64,000 bases of DNA from Paralichthys olivaceus (lineage: Eukaryota; Chordata; Actinopteri; Pleuronectiformes; Paralichthyidae), in assembly GCF_024713975.1 (NCBI RefSeq), contig NC_091096.1, positions 3,933,501-3,997,500 on the forward strand, given 5' to 3'. The notes under the pieces were generated by a model that was not told where the DNA came from, ran no database searches, and was given only the letters and a program-made list of their open reading frames with translations. Made by a program: the position numbers and the translations under genes. Of the stretch, positions 1-11,190 are shown piece after piece; the stretch's first letter is position 1, and each line of letters begins with the position of its first letter.

Positions 1-756
1 TCAGTTATTGTTTACTCAATGAAAGAGGAGTTAAGACTTGACACACTGCTGCCACCCAATGATACATACGATGAAACACAAGGGTAGAAGTAGGTCAGAC
101 AATGTCACGCTCTGAAAAACAAGCTGTGTATCCCAGTGATTAGCGTGCGGCGTGCCGTACCGACCACAGAGATAATATACCTGCTCATATAGACCAGCAA
201 CATAAACACACGCGGTCACAAGTCATAAGTGTGTGTGTGACACATCTCAACTGTTTATTAGATGAAGGTTAAATCAGTGTGTGGTCTGTTTTGATACTTT
301 AATGAAAACCACTTTTAAATCTCACATTAAATCGAATTTATAAATTTACAAAAGCTACAATAACAAGTGGGATCGAACCCCAAACCAACCAATCACCTCA
401 CAGCCTGAAATCTCTAACTGATCGTGGTGTAAATAAACGAGACAAACATGATAAGTGAAATTAGCTGCAGCTATTTATTTATTATTATTATATAATTATT
501 ACCTCCACCAGGAAGATAAGGTTTTATCTGTGTTTTGTTTTTTGGTTAGTTAGCAGGATCACACAAAAACTACTGGACGGATTAACACGAAGTTTTCTAG
601 AGGGATGCAGAATTACGTCTTCAGAGAATTTGTCTGAATATTTACGGAACAAAATCTGACATTTAGGCAGTTGGAATTTATTAGTTTGTGCAATTTTGTG
701 TGGATCCAAATGAACTAACAGCTCTTCGCCCCTGTTCCCTGCACCCCCCTCCCCAG
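1..756. other. TAOK3 intron (left part cut off) with repeat debris
   Basis: No coding exon is visible here. The right end is the acceptor of the first visible TAOK3 exon (pyrimidine tract, then AG at 755-756). Two stretches look like dispersed fish repeats: about 355-440, which on the minus strand contains a Pol III B-box-like GGTTCGATCC, and about 480-690, which carries the widespread 'aactactggacgga' motif. Both calls rest on recognising the motifs and were not checked against a repeat library. Confidence 0.6.
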
Positions 757-885
757 ATGAAGACGGCGTTGGCGGATGAGAAGAAGTTCCAGCAGCAGAT
801 CGCGGCGCAGCAGAAGAAGGAGCTGACCACTTTCTTGGATAATCAAAAGAAGCAGTACAAACTCTGCAAGGAGAAGATAAAGGAG
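757..885 (+). CDS. taok3: TAOK3 visible exon 1
   Basis: 43 codons, phase 0 to 0, from [10 protein letters not shown] to KEKIKE. The acceptor is CCCCAG and the donor GTGCCC, a weak donor. The ATG at the left edge is an internal methionine and not a start. Confidence 0.93.
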
Positions 886-3800
886 GTGCCCCACGTTTTG
901 TTGATTTCCTTTTTTTTTTCCATCCTTTTGTGTGCTTCTCCCTCCTCTGTGACACACAGTCCAGCCTGCTGTGCACAGTTGAATCAGCCCTCCTCCACAC
1001 AAACATGCACATTCACTCCAAAGTGGTCTTTTGGAAGTTGTGTTGAGTCACACGGCCCACTCACCGTGTACCTACACATGTATATACACACAAACGTGGA
1101 AAACCCACAGATCCATACGCACAGAGCAGCGTTTATGTGCCTCCGCAACCTTGAAACAGAGTCCAGATAATACTCCTGTGGGCCGCGAGTGTGATGCACT
1201 GTGTTTTCAGTTCCGAGATAAGTGACCAAAATTAGGTCAGCGCAGTTAAAAGAAAGCGTCTCTGGCAGGGAGAGATATTTCCCACCAACTGAGGGCTATA
1301 ACGGAATTAGACACCACAGAGAGCGAGGATCAGGCTCATGTGTTAAGTGTATTAGCGCGAGTTGTAGATTACCTTCAAGCCCATGAAAGAGAAAGAGAAC
1401 TCATTCAGAGGAGGGAGAGGTTCGGTGGAAATTATGGAGCTTTCAACCATAATAAAGTCAGCTGTAGTTCAGGACAGAAGGTCAGCTGGAGTTTGGCATA
1501 AGCTCCACAAACATACTTTTTCTTTTTATTCCACATTCAAAACATGTAGATTATTTAATATAATAGTCAAGAAAATCTGCTTTTCACTCATTCACTGGTT
1601 TAAACTCATCATAAAATTAGTTCCTCACACTGTTCCCATGATGGATAATCCAAAACTTTCCCCCCAATATGTCAAATAAATCTACTCATCACGGATCGTT
1701 CTTTGTCCTTTGGTTCCTCATGTATCTGCGTTTGAACTTCCACCTCTTCTCAGGAGATGAACGAAGACCACAGCACACCGAAGAAGGAGAAGCAGGAGCG
1801 TCTGTCCAAGCACAAGGAGAACATGCAGCATTCCCAGGCCGAGGAGGAGGCTCACCTCCTGGCCCAGCAGAGGGTTTTCTACGACAGGAACTGCCGCGCC
1901 TTCAAGCGCAAAGTCATGATCAAGAGGCACGACGTGGAGCAGGAGCAGATCCGAGAGGTGTGAAGAACATATATATATGTATTCTTAATTTAATCTTTAC
2001 ATTTATGAAGCGAGTTCGCCAAAACACATGAATCTAGTTTGAGCTTCAAAATAAAATCCCTGTTCATGAATTGTTATTGTTTGTGACGTTGGTGTGAACG
2101 AGCCCAGAGTAATTATTTTTCTCAGAAAACGTCAGCGTGTCCCTGATAACTGCACCCATTGTTCTGATCTGATCAATGAGGTGTTGCCTATTAACTGTAA
2201 GAAGATTATTCGAGTAAAGCATCAGAGCAATGTAATAATCTGAAAAGCTGTTGTGTAAAGAGTCTTTATGTGAGAAAATACACAAAACTCTCGTCACATT
2301 TTACACAACAGTTTAAAATCCCAAATTAATGGAGATTTAATATGTGATATTTATGGATTTTGTTGATAATGAATGATACTGAATGTTCTGAGACTGAAAA
2401 AAACGAAGAAAATTGATTTCTACAGGGGGAAATGATAATCTGTAGCACCTGCAGCAAGTCATCCATGCCCCTTCTTCCTCCATGTTGCCTCCCTCCTAGG
2501 AGCTGAACAAGAAGAAGACCCAGAAGGAGATGGAGCACGCCATGTTGATCCGTCACGACGAGTCCACGCAGGAACTGGAGCAGAGGCAGCTGAAGACCCT
2601 GCAGAAGCTGCGCATGGACCTGATCCGCCTGCAGCACCAGACGGAGCTGGAGAACCAGATCGAGTACAACAACCGACGCGAGCGGGAACTCCACCGCAAG
2701 CACGTGCTGGAGCTCCGGCAGCAGCCCAAGAACCTCAAAGTGAGTCGATGCAGGGACGATAAAGGATTTTACACATGTGGTGGTTATTGTTCCAAGAGGC
2801 TTGAAATTCAAACCAAAACCTTTTGTATTCAGATCCATATTTCCAGAAATGTTCTTGTCTTTGAGAATATAAATTGGAGTCATGTCTTAAGGTGATGCAA
2901 ACCACGAGTAGTTTTTGACAGTGATGAAACATGGATGTAATAAATTCATTTGAAAAATAGAATGGCACTCAGTAGAACCTCCGCCGAGGCCAAACAGTTC
3001 CCTTAAATTCAATCAAGCTGCACCAAATTTAACACACTCATAAATCTCCGTCCCCTAAATGTGTCTTTGTTGTTTTCATCAAGATCTCTGCTTTATTTCA
3101 CGAGAAATTCAAAATAATATGGAAAGATCTCACAAGAAGGGGAAAATTAAATCGTGAATCTGCTCCAAAGTTTCTTCCTCCGCTCATACACCGTCAATAA
3201 AGTTTCAATAAAATCGGTTCAGTCGTTTGTAATTCTGAAACCATTGAAACAAACTTATTCTGTTATTCTCTCCGTCCTCTTCATCAGGCTCTGGAGCTGC
3301 AGATCAAGAAGCAGTTCCAGGACACGTGTAAGGTGCAGACCAAGCAGTACAAGGCGCTGCGCCACCACCAGATGGAGGTCACGCCCAAGGCCGACCACAA
3401 GACGGTGCTGAAGGCCCTGAAGGAGGAGCAGACGCGCAAGCTGGCCATCCTGGCCGAGCAGTACGAGCAGAGCATCAACGAGATGATGGCCTCGCAGGCG
3501 GTGAGTCGACAGAAGTTAACGTGGTCATTTTTCTTATAAAAGCACAAAGGAATATTTCAAAGTAAGAAATTTAGATCTTTGAAGGAGATTCTCTCTCCAC
3601 CTGTTGTTTATGGTTGTCCTCAAATCGTATCATGTCTTTGTCTTATATCGTTCTCTTCTCTCTCCCCCTTTGTCCCATCTCCTCTCCATGTCCCTTCCCA
3701 TTATTTCTGTCTCTATTCCTCTTCTCTCTCTCCCTTCCTATGTGTCTTATCCATGAACTCCTCCACCCCACCCCGACCTCTCTTCCTCTGTCTCTTTGCG

Positions 3801-6047
3801 CCTCCCTCTCCCCTGTCGTGGTCCCTGGTCGGCCGTGTCAGCTGCGTCTGGACGAGGCCCAGGAAGCCGAGTGCCAGGCCCTGAGGCAGCAGCTGCAGCA
3901 GGAGATGGAGCTGCTCAATGCCTACCAGAGCAAGATCAAGATGCAGACCGAGGCGCAGCACGAGCGTGAGCAGCAGAAGCTGGAGCAGAAGGTGTCGCTG
4001 CGCCGGGCTCACCTGGAGCAAAAGGTGCCAAACTAAATCACCAAACTAGTTTTGACACACTCGTAACATTTCTCGGGTGTCAGTGGAGTAGTTAGGTCCT
4101 TCATGGTGACCCAGGACATGTCAGGTCTGAATGATGTCTTAATGTGTCTTGGGGACTTAGAGCTGTCCATCTGAGATGCATTGGCACGCAGGTGTGAACA
4201 GACAGTTTGTTGTTATCCATGTTTTTCTGACTCATCTCATCGACCTCTTCAGGGTCACCGATGACCAATTCCTCTAAGATCCCATTAAAAGGACGAAAAG
4301 GAAAGTAGCCTCATCCTCAACCTCAAGAAGACATGAAAAAACATAAACACACATTTTAGGAAAGTACATCACAAACAGGATGTAAACAAACCGTTTAAAG
4401 TCTGAAGCATCTGAGTCTGCGGACATGAAACGAACAAGTCGAAACGCAAACATCTGTTTTGTCAGTTGCCTTGATGTTTAAGGAAACGGGTCCTGATACA
4501 TTATATATGTGCTTCCGCCTCAGCAGGCAGCGTGGCCATGAAAGTCGACCCAGACAGACATCCACGAGTTCACACAGATTTCCGTCCCCACAGGTGGCGA
4601 TGACAGTGGTGTGGCGTCCTGCAGGGAGCAGCCGTCTCTCCCACACACTCTCTACGCCACTGAATTGTTCTATTATTACAACATTTCTGTCGTCTCCTGT
4701 TTCTAATACACACACTGAGGTTGTTGTTGTTTGTCTGAAATCTGTTTCTTTTACATATCTTAAGTCCCATTAGCTGTGACATCTGCAGCCGCGTTACAAG
4801 CTGACAACTAACTTTCATGCTTTGTGATGATTTTCCACGTCCTCGCACACGATGGACGCAGCTTCATCGATGTTTGTCCCCTAATTCGTTTACAAGACGC
4901 TCCAGACAGAGACACGTCTTCAGTTTGAGCGTTCAGACAACCTGCCGTGTACTCTGGTGACATGTGATGAGATTAGAGCGGCCGAGTACGCCTCCTTCCA
5001 CAGTGACCAACGTCATCGCCACAGTCTAGTAGACAGCGCTCCGACAACAAAGACACATTTGAAATGCCGCCTTGATCCAGTTCTGCTGGGCCCAGTGTGG
5101 TCTGTGCCAGTGGCGGTGCTGCGTCGCCCTCTCCTGGCTGCGTGCAGACCTGCACTGTGGGGACCGGTATGATGTCATGGTTTTAGAAGCACTATTGTCC
5201 TCTGGTTCGGTTCATGGTCAGAGTCTGGAGTTTTCTGTGCATGCTCAGTAAGTCGCTCAGATTGCCGTATTGCGCCATGCAGGGCTTTGTCTGCACCTGA
5301 GTCTGTGTGTGTGTCGAGCTGACGTGTGAGTCTGAAAGACGGAGCAGACACAAAACAACTTGTGCCACCGAAACCTGATTAATAAAACTCACTCACACAT
5401 TTACAGTGGGAGAGAGAATGCAGCCGCTACATCACCGAGTGAAGTGACGAAGACAAATGACTGTGCAGAATCATGAAAACACAAAAACACGACGACCCTG
5501 TGATCAGTGAGGATTTACAGTGACAGTGTCTGAGAGCTGCTGGTTCGACTCCACTGCTCATCAGTGGTGTTTTGTGATTCTCTTAGTTTTGTTTCCCTCT
5601 GGCAAGAAAGAAATGAGACCAGTAATAAACTCTGTGTTGATGTTATCACTGAAATAAACAGCGTCTCCATCGCTCCACTCCTCTGTGGCGAAGAAAGACG
5701 CACAGCAGCTACTCTTCATTTGTTTTCTTATTATTATTATTCAAATTCTTATGAACAGGAAAAATGATAAAAGGCTGAATGATTTGTACATGTTGGATCT
5801 GTCCTTGTCAAATTGTCCTCTGGACGTTTTAATAGGTTTTCCACAGATTCATTTTTCTGACACTAAATCTTTACACTTCCTGCAGATTGAAGAGGAGCTG
5901 GTTTCCCTTCAGAAGGAGCGAACCGACCGGATCAAGCACCTGCTGGAGCGCCAGGAGCGGGAGATCGACAGCTTCGACATGGAGAGCATGCGACTGGGCT
6001 TCTGCAACCTGGGCACCCTGGACTTTCCCAAGGACGACTACAGATGA
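757..6047 (+). CDS. taok3: TAO kinase 3, C-terminal coiled-coil part (six last coding exons)
   Basis: The gene encodes a STE20-family MAP3K acting upstream of p38/JNK. The window holds the C-terminal 376 residues: join(757-885, 1754-1957, 2500-2739, 3288-3500, 3842-4024, 5886-6047). All junctions are phase 0 with AG/GT borders. The sequence is a long charged coiled coil rich in E, K, Q and R; recognisable blocks are [63 protein letters not shown] and RRAHLEQK. The ending LDFPKDDYR and the stop directly after the coiled coil identify TAOK3; TAOK1 and TAOK2 have long extra tails. The kinase domain lies beyond the left edge. The gene converges on PEBP1 as in mammals. Nothing in the visible exons suggests a break. 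Confidence 0.96.
1754..1957 (+). CDS. taok3: TAOK3 visible exon 2
   Basis: 68 codons, starting [16 protein letters not shown] and ending EQIRE. Acceptor TTCTCAG; donor GTGTGA, which also puts an in-frame stop right after the exon. Confidence 0.95.
2500..2739 (+). CDS. taok3: TAOK3 visible exon 3
   Basis: 80 codons, [15 protein letters not shown] to RQQPKNLK. It contains the strongly conserved [17 protein letters not shown] stretch. Donor GTGAGT. Confidence 0.96.
2975..3245. repeat. Dispersed fish repeat in a TAOK3 intron
   Basis: The 5' part (cctccgccgaggccaaacag) resembles the short block near 40560. The 3' part ends in the common fish motif 'aaatcggttcagtcgtttgt'. The same family seems to supply the fragments near 480-690 and 24985-25160. 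The boundaries are estimates. Confidence 0.5.
3288..3500 (+). CDS. taok3: TAOK3 visible exon 4
   Basis: 71 codons, [15 protein letters not shown] to EMMASQA. Donor GTGAGT. The intron just upstream carries a dispersed repeat (about 2975-3245). Confidence 0.96.
3842..4024 (+). CDS. taok3: TAOK3 visible exon 5
   Basis: 61 codons, [15 protein letters not shown] to RRAHLEQK. A roughly 190-base pyrimidine-rich run (3645-3840) precedes the acceptor. Donor GTGCCA. Confidence 0.95.
5886..6047 (+). CDS. taok3: TAOK3 last coding exon
   Basis: 53 codons plus [18 protein letters not shown] to LDFPKDDYR. It follows a 1.86-kb intron in which I see no other exon. Confidence 0.97.
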   Translation: MEEELVSLQKERTDRIKHLLERQEREIDSFDMESMRLGFCNLGTLDFPKDDYR

Positions 6048-6155
6048 GGGGCTGCTGCTGCTGTCGTCTCTCCTCGTCACCCCCGGGCGTCCGTCTGCCT
6101 CTCCTCTCCTACGACCTGACCTGACTGTGCAGGTGTTCACTGCTGCTGACGTCCT

Positions 6156-6179
<24 letters not shown>
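6156..6179. repeat. (CA)n microsatellite
   Basis: About 12 CA units in the TAOK3 3' UTR. Confidence 0.95.
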
Positions 6180-6186
<7 letters not shown>

Positions 6187-6261
6187 AAACAACAAAATAA
6201 CGGCTCCAGGAATCAGCTCCTGTGTGTGTCCAGGGGCCGGTCGATGGCCCCCACCTTAACT

Positions 6262-6284
6262 CCCCCCCCCCCCCCCCCCCCCCC
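6262..6284. repeat. C23 homopolymer
   Basis: Uninterrupted run of 23 C in the TAOK3 3' UTR, with an A16 run 30 bases further on. Confidence 0.95.
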
Positions 6285-7200
6285 ACCTCGTCTCTCGTCG
6301 TGTCACAAGATGACAAAAAAAAAAAAAAAATGCTGGATAACGTCCTGTAGTTGTCATGATTTTGTACGAACAACGATAACGTAGTCACAGTGTTTCTTGT
6401 TTCTTGTGCAATGTGGAAGACGAGAGAAGGAGGGAGAGAAAAAACGAGGACGAAAGAAACGGCTCCACAAACATCCGATTTTAGAGGCAATCGATTTTTT
6501 GTCGTGCGTTTTGTCTTTTTGGTCTCGAGCGGTGCAAAAACAAAAACCTGTCAAAGCGATGAATCAAACTTCCACAGCCGTTCTCCTGCACTGCTTCTTT
6601 CAACACTTTTTCTATTCTCTACTCATCAGGACGTTTTTATGACAAATTTGAATAATTTGATACGAATATCACAAAGTTGATAAGTACACTTCTAATGATA
6701 ATAATACTTAATGTGACTCCTGCGGTCGATTTGATTACTGAGGGTGAATCATGGTACTCTGTGTTTGTACTGATTTCTCTGCACTGGCAGCCAATGTGAA
6801 TAATAATAATGATATTAATAATAAACTGTCACATGAGCTCCAGCTCCCAGATAGCACAAAGGGCTTCATTGTGGGGGGGGGGGGTGGACTTGTACTTTGT
6901 GTATAGAAGGATTTATGGAGAGCTTTTACTTATTTTCGTATTGTATTTTAACTGTCACTCATATCAAAAAAATAATTTTAAAAAACGCTTTTTTCCTCCC
7001 CCCTCCTCAGATAGTATTTGAAATTCATTCTATCAATGGGATTTTTTTATTTTTTTTTTATTTCCTGGCTTATCGAGCTGTTTTTTTTTTTTTCTTCTCA
7101 ACCGGACCAGTATGACGCTTTATTGTTGCATGCACTTTAATTTTTTTTTTCCAGGTTAAAAGAAAGCATGAATCTGTCAGAGCTTTTAATTATATTTGTA

Positions 7201-7206
7201 AATAAA
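7201..7206 (+). promoter_or_regulatory. TAOK3 poly(A) signal
   Basis: Canonical AATAAA, followed 10-30 bases later by a GT-rich stretch (cgtggtgcctcg). It is the only AATAAA placed at the end of an otherwise unbroken 3' UTR. Confidence 0.75.
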
Positions 7207-7225
7207 GTGCTCATCACACAAACTG

Positions 7226-7699
7226 ACGACGTGGTGCCTCGTTTATTCTGTAAGATGGAAGTTTTCATGTGAGCAAACTTTTTGATTAGTCGGTCGATCC
7301 AGAGATAAAGTCGTTGACAGCTGATTTTAATTTGCTTAGGTTTATTTTAGTTTTCATTTTATTTGGCCCTGTGATCCAGGACGGAACCCACCTCTCGCCC
7401 AACGTCAGCTGGGATTCGCTGCAGCTCCCCCTGCGACTCTCTAACGATAAGACGTATGATGTGTGATTAATGTTGAATTTTACAGTTCAAACACATGTTG
7501 TCAAAGTTTGAGATACTGTGTCGTAGACTGATTCTAGAAGTTACACAAACTGAAATGCTGTCAATGGAACAAACTTCCTCCTCATATTTATAATATTTGA
7601 ATCCTCACTCCTTCGTGATATTAGGTTGATAAAATGTTATTAACTGAGCAGTTGATGAAAAAAACCCTTGAACCCAGAATCTCTTCAGTGCTGAACAGG
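7226..7699. other. TAOK3-PEBP1 convergent intergenic gap
   Basis: No gene is seen. About 7370-7462 is the degraded tail of a common fish retroelement; the rest is AT-rich without clear features. Confidence 0.7.
7370..7462 (+). mobile_element. Degraded fish retroelement 3' tail
   Basis: The blocks 'ctcgcccaacgtcagctggga', 'ctgcagctccccctgcgac' and 'cgataag' match in order the very common fish repeat tail with the 'cagctgggat...cccgcgaccct...gataagcgg' pattern. Recognised from memory; family not determined. Confidence 0.65.
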
Positions 7700-7705
7700 T
7701 TTATT
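7700..7705 (-). promoter_or_regulatory. PEBP1 poly(A) signal
   Basis: TTTATT on the plus strand reads AATAAA on the minus strand, 210 bases past the PEBP1 stop codon. Confidence 0.65.
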
Positions 7706-7915
7706 ACAGACGAGTAGGTGACATCACAGAGGAGTTATTTCTGTCACAGCGTGGGAAGGCAACAGTGGGAAAAGAAAATATTCAGTGGCACTAACGGGAA
7801 AAAAAAAATACTCTTAATGTTGTTTGTTTTTTTGCCACTTGTGAGAACGGGAATTTCCTAGAGACTGTCCTCCTCCACAGGAACTCCTAGTGCAGATTGA
7901 GTGTTTGTTATTCTC

Positions 7916-8133
7916 TTATTTTCCAGCCAGCTGCTCGTACAGTTTGGGGACGTAGTCGTCCCACTCCGCCTGGTAACAGGTTCCCGCCACCGGAGCTCCC
8001 AGGTTGTATTTCTGCCTGAAGCTCTGGAGCTTGAACTTTCCGCGGCCGTCTCCGGAGCAGTTGGTGAGAACGGGCTCGGAGCAGGAGATGCTGCCGGGCT
8101 GCTCGTACACCAGCCACACGTATCTGTGGAGAC
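7916..8133 (-). CDS. pebp1: PEBP1 exon 4 with stop
   Basis: Residues 116 to 187, [12 protein letters not shown] to YEQLAGK, then TAA (7916-7918). Contains H118, Y120 and S153. Positions 130-145 ([14 protein letters not shown]) have two cysteines beyond the human sequence as I remember it. Confidence 0.96.
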
Positions 8134-9320
8134 CTGGGACACACAGAGCGTTTTTGTTTAATGCTCCACGGGGGACACATTCTGTTCTGTTCATTTCAAA
8201 ACAATATAATTGATTGTTAATTGGTCAAACAATAGATTCAAATGGAGACATTAGTGTTTGCTCTGAGCGCCGCCCTCTCACCGGTGCCTTTGGGAGGTCC
8301 AGAGCCCACGTAGTCGGACATGACGCAGCCAGAGGACACGTCGTTCCCCTTCATGTTGACCACCAGGAAGTGATGCCACTCCCTTCAGGGAGAAGACACA
8401 AAAATATATAATGTGAGTAATTTTGAGTCAACACGGTGAACATGGAAGTAAGATAACACTAAGCTGCTGTGTTTATAAATTATTATTAAATTATATTTCC
8501 ATGATGCATCTTATCTTATAGATACATTTTGTTTTATAGATACATTTTATCTCATCTTATCTTATAGATACATTTTATCTTATAGATACATTTTGTTTTA
8601 TAGATACATTTTATCTCATCTTATCTTATAGATACATCTTATTTTATAGATACAGTTTATCTTATAGATACATTTTGTTTTATAGATACATTTTGTTTTA
8701 TAGATACATTTTATCTTATAGATACATTTTATCTCATCATATCTTATAGATACATTTTGTTTTATAGATACATCTTATTTTATCGACACATCTGATCTTG
8801 TCTCACCGGAACTTGGGCTCCTTCCTGCTGGGGGCGTCGGGGTCGGTCAGGGCCAGAGTGAACATCTTACCCGGGTCACATCCCTCCCACTCGATGCACG
8901 TGGGTCGGTTCTGCACCTGCGGGTCAACGAGAGCCGAGTTCACGTCACCTGCAGCTACTTTACCCACGTGGGGGCGCTGCTCCCCCGTGTTTCACATCTG
9001 CTCACACGCTGCAGACTTTATGTAACCGGCTCCACTGCTTAAACCTTTCTTTAAAACAAGTTCATGGAAGTTTAAGTTTAATTAATTATCTTTAGCGCGG
9101 TGCTAGCAGTGTAGCATCAAGTTAGACGAGGCTAAGCTAGCAGCGTCATTAGCTCAGCTAGCACAACAGCAGCTAGCTACCGGACCTGTGTCGGTGTGAG
9201 CACTTTGCCGAGCTCGTCGATCTCCACGGATCCGTATTTCACCGTCAGGGGCCGGGCTGGCTTCTCCTCCACCTCCTGCAGAGCAAGAGAACCGCTCCAC
9301 TGGCTCAAATCGACCGGCAT
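7916..9320 (-). CDS. pebp1: Phosphatidylethanolamine-binding protein 1 (RKIP)
   Basis: Cytosolic lipid-binding protein; the family member known as Raf kinase inhibitor protein binds Raf-1 and damps the MAPK cascade. Exons in coding order: complement of 9186-9320, 8807-8916, 8282-8382 and 7916-8133. These give 187 residues, the same length as human PEBP1. The start ATG (9318-9320) opens [10 protein letters not shown]. The family signatures TDPDAPSRK and GSGPPKGTG are intact. The ligand-pocket residues D70, H86, H118 and Y120 are present at human numbering, as is S153, the PKC site that releases Raf in mammals. The C-terminus is YEQLAGK. The gene faces TAOK3 and diverges from VSIG10. The exon 1 donor is the weak GTCCGG. 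Confidence 0.97.
8282..8382 (-). CDS. pebp1: PEBP1 exon 3
   Basis: Residues 82 to 116, [14 protein letters not shown] through GSGPPKGTG, with pocket histidine H86. Donor GTGAGA. Confidence 0.96.
8508..8790. repeat. AT-rich minisatellite in PEBP1 intron 2
   Basis: About a dozen imperfect copies of a roughly 18-base unit, 'atcttatagatacatttt', with the sub-variant 'gttttatagatacat'. The array fills most of the 424-base intron and ends about 17 bases from the exon 2 donor. Confidence 0.9.
8807..8916 (-). CDS. pebp1: PEBP1 exon 2
   Basis: Residues 46 to 82 (split codon), containing the TDPDAPSRK signature with pocket residue D70. Donor GTGAGA. A minisatellite begins about 15 bases into the following intron. 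Confidence 0.96.
9186..9320 (-). CDS. pebp1: PEBP1 exon 1 (coding part)
   Basis: 45 codons ending at [11 protein letters not shown], phase 0. The donor on the minus strand is GTCCGG, a poor match to consensus. The frame and the family alignment leave no better site. Confidence 0.94.
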
Positions 9321-9835
9321 CGCTCACTCGTAGTCCGCTGACAGACGCTGCTGGGCCGGGCTGACACACCGCTGCTGCTGGGGAGAACCACCGGAGTGAT
9401 GCGTTCAGGGACCGACACCAAATACAGCAACTGGAGGAGAGAGGGTGCAAGTTCAACCACGAGCCCACAATATCTGCCCTGCATTGCAAAATGGTTTTGC
9501 CCAAGATCTGGCAAACAGGACCGGGCCATCACTCCATTTGCAAATAAGCCGCATTTACACGAAACGTGCCAAAGGTGGCTCGAATCAGTTTCGCAATATT
9601 TGGGTCATAGTCAGCATTTAGCACATGGGCCACTTTATTTTCACATCTGGAAGACACCTTGCAGAGAGCACCACATGTGTGACAAAAGAAAAACCCACAT
9701 TTGTTTTGTACAAAGGTTTTGTAGCTCACCACGCTGCAAATCAAGAAAACAAATAGAAAATCATGTGCAAATCAAGAAAACAACTTCAATTTGACGACAC
9801 GTGAGCTGCAAAGAGTCCCAACACATCAAAATACA

Positions 9836-9900
9836 GAAACGACAGCGGAAATGTTTCCAGGGGACCAACAGTACTGAACCTGCTGTCGTTCAACACTGAC
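9836..9900 (+). repeat. Dispersed repeat, copy A (first segment)
   Basis: 'gacagcgg..atgtttccaggggaccaa' followed by 'tgaacctg..tgt.gttcaa' recurs in the same order at about 33590-33645. The rest of the element resumes at 10640. Confidence 0.6.
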
Positions 9901-10639
9901 GAGAGAATTGTTGAACTGAATTTATAAATGTAGGAATATTCTGTCCTGTTTAAAGTGTTGAGCATGTTTGGTTTGTGTGTCCTCCCAGCTATGTGTGTGG
10001 GTTGTAGTGGGTGTGTGTTAATCAGCAGTGTCGTGTGTTGTGCATCAGGCAGTTGTGGTACATGAATGATTTCTTTTATCTGCTCTATGGCTGAGGTTCA
10101 TGTTGCATATCACCGTCACTTGTAAAACAAATCCAGACGGAACAATTCAAATAGGTTAAAAACAGATATATAATTTTTTATATTTGCCTTCTATGACTTC
10201 ACTGTTCCAACACGTCATCTATCTTTACAAACAGTCTATGTTCATCACAATGTAATATCTACTTAGAAATCTAAGTTGGGCTTGTATATTGTCACAATAC
10301 TACTAATACTACTACGAACAATAATGATAATAATATTAATACGTGTTAAAGGAGCTGATACTGAGGTGTCTGACCCTGGAGTAACCAGGTTGACACGCTG
10401 CACTTTCACTTGTGTGCTGACGCTGTGTGTTGTGATCGGTAACGAGATCAAATGTCGTTCTTGGTTTGCAGAATAAAAGTCCATTTAATTCTCGGTCTCA
10501 TCAAACACTTGTGTACAAAGTCCACTCCATCGCTCCAAAAACTGAGATCGCAGCTCAACAAACAATTCAGTCGTCACCACTGACGAGGAGCAGACTTCAA
10601 TAACGTCACAAGGGCTTGAACTTCAGCAGCTTCGTCTCT

Positions 10640-10800
10640 TGTTTGGATCCAGGAAACATTTCTGTTGTTGTTTTCTCTCTTTGCAGAGTGTTTCTGTATT
10701 TGCACGAGTTGTGACTGCAGTGCACGTGTTGTCAAATCGATGAAGTTGTTTACTTATTTTTTTTTGTTGTATTTGCATGTGTGGAGTTCTCTCGGCCACA
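10640..10800 (+). repeat. Dispersed repeat, copy A (second segment)
   Basis: 'gtatttgcacg', 'gtcaaat.gat.aagttgttt' and 'ctc.ggccac' match about 33690-33770 in order. The two copy-A segments are therefore one element split by about 700 bases. Confidence 0.55.
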
Positions 10801-10828
10801 GCACTGAACAACACATTTGGCTCTTACT

Positions 10829-10866
10829 AGAAGAAGAAGAAGAAGAAGAAGAAGACGAAGAAGATG
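10829..10866. repeat. (GAA)n microsatellite
   Basis: About 12 GAA/GAC triplets between PEBP1 and VSIG10. Confidence 0.9.
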
Positions 10867-11030
10867 AGGATTTCTGGTTAAAAAAAAATGGTGTTACTGT
10901 ACCTTTAAGAAGGTGAGGTGAGGGTGTGGCTTGTCCGTGCAGGAGTTTCCGGATTAGCGTATTGAGGTAAACAAAGCGCCTCAATCAGATGGTGGTTAGA
11001 GACTGAGGTGACGGTGTCTCAGGGACTGAG

Positions 11031-11190
11031 ACAGACAGGTGGAGGTGGAGGAGACAGTCAGACAGGTGGAGGTGAAGACAGACAGGTGGAGGTGAAGACA
11101 GACAGGTGGACGGTCAGACAGGTGGAGGAGGAGACAGACAGGTGGACGGTCAGACAGGTGGACAGTCGAACAGGTGGAGGAGGAGGAGGA
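11031..11190. repeat. Minisatellite in the VSIG10 5' leader
   Basis: Repeats of 'cagacaggtggagg' with spacer variants (tgaagaca, agacagacag, cggt), about nine copies of 'acaggtgga'. The array ends within 10 bases of the VSIG10 ATG and stays open in the same frame, but contains no in-frame ATG. Confidence 0.9.

Larger units (their letters stand above)
6048..7225 (+). other. taok3: TAOK3 3' UTR
   Basis: A roughly 1.2-kb non-coding tail between the TGA and the AATAAA at 7201. It holds a CA microsatellite (6156-6179), a 23-base C run (6262-6284), a 16-base A run (6315-6330), and several T runs downstream. The long open frames through it are low-complexity and show no family resemblance. Confidence 0.8.

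Noticed and set aside
524..1012. 162-codon minus-strand frame over TAOK3 visible exon 1
   Set aside because: Antisense shadow of a real exon and its intron; no family resemblance.
2326..2883. 185-codon minus-strand frame, leucine-rich
   Set aside because: It is the antisense of the TAOK3 coiled-coil exon; the leucine content comes from CAG/GAG codons read backward.
5515..5575. Possible tRNA/SINE B box 'ctggttcgactcca' in a TAOK3 intron
   Set aside because: No matching A box or arms at the right distance; a single motif is too weak.
6156..6179. Repeated short tracts considered as a CRISPR-like array
   Set aside because: All tandem tracts here are simple microsatellites or minisatellites in a vertebrate genome; no spacer structure.
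5887..6384. 165-codon plus-strand frame over the TAOK3 3' end
   Set aside because: Frame-shifted reading of the last exon running into CA, C and A runs.
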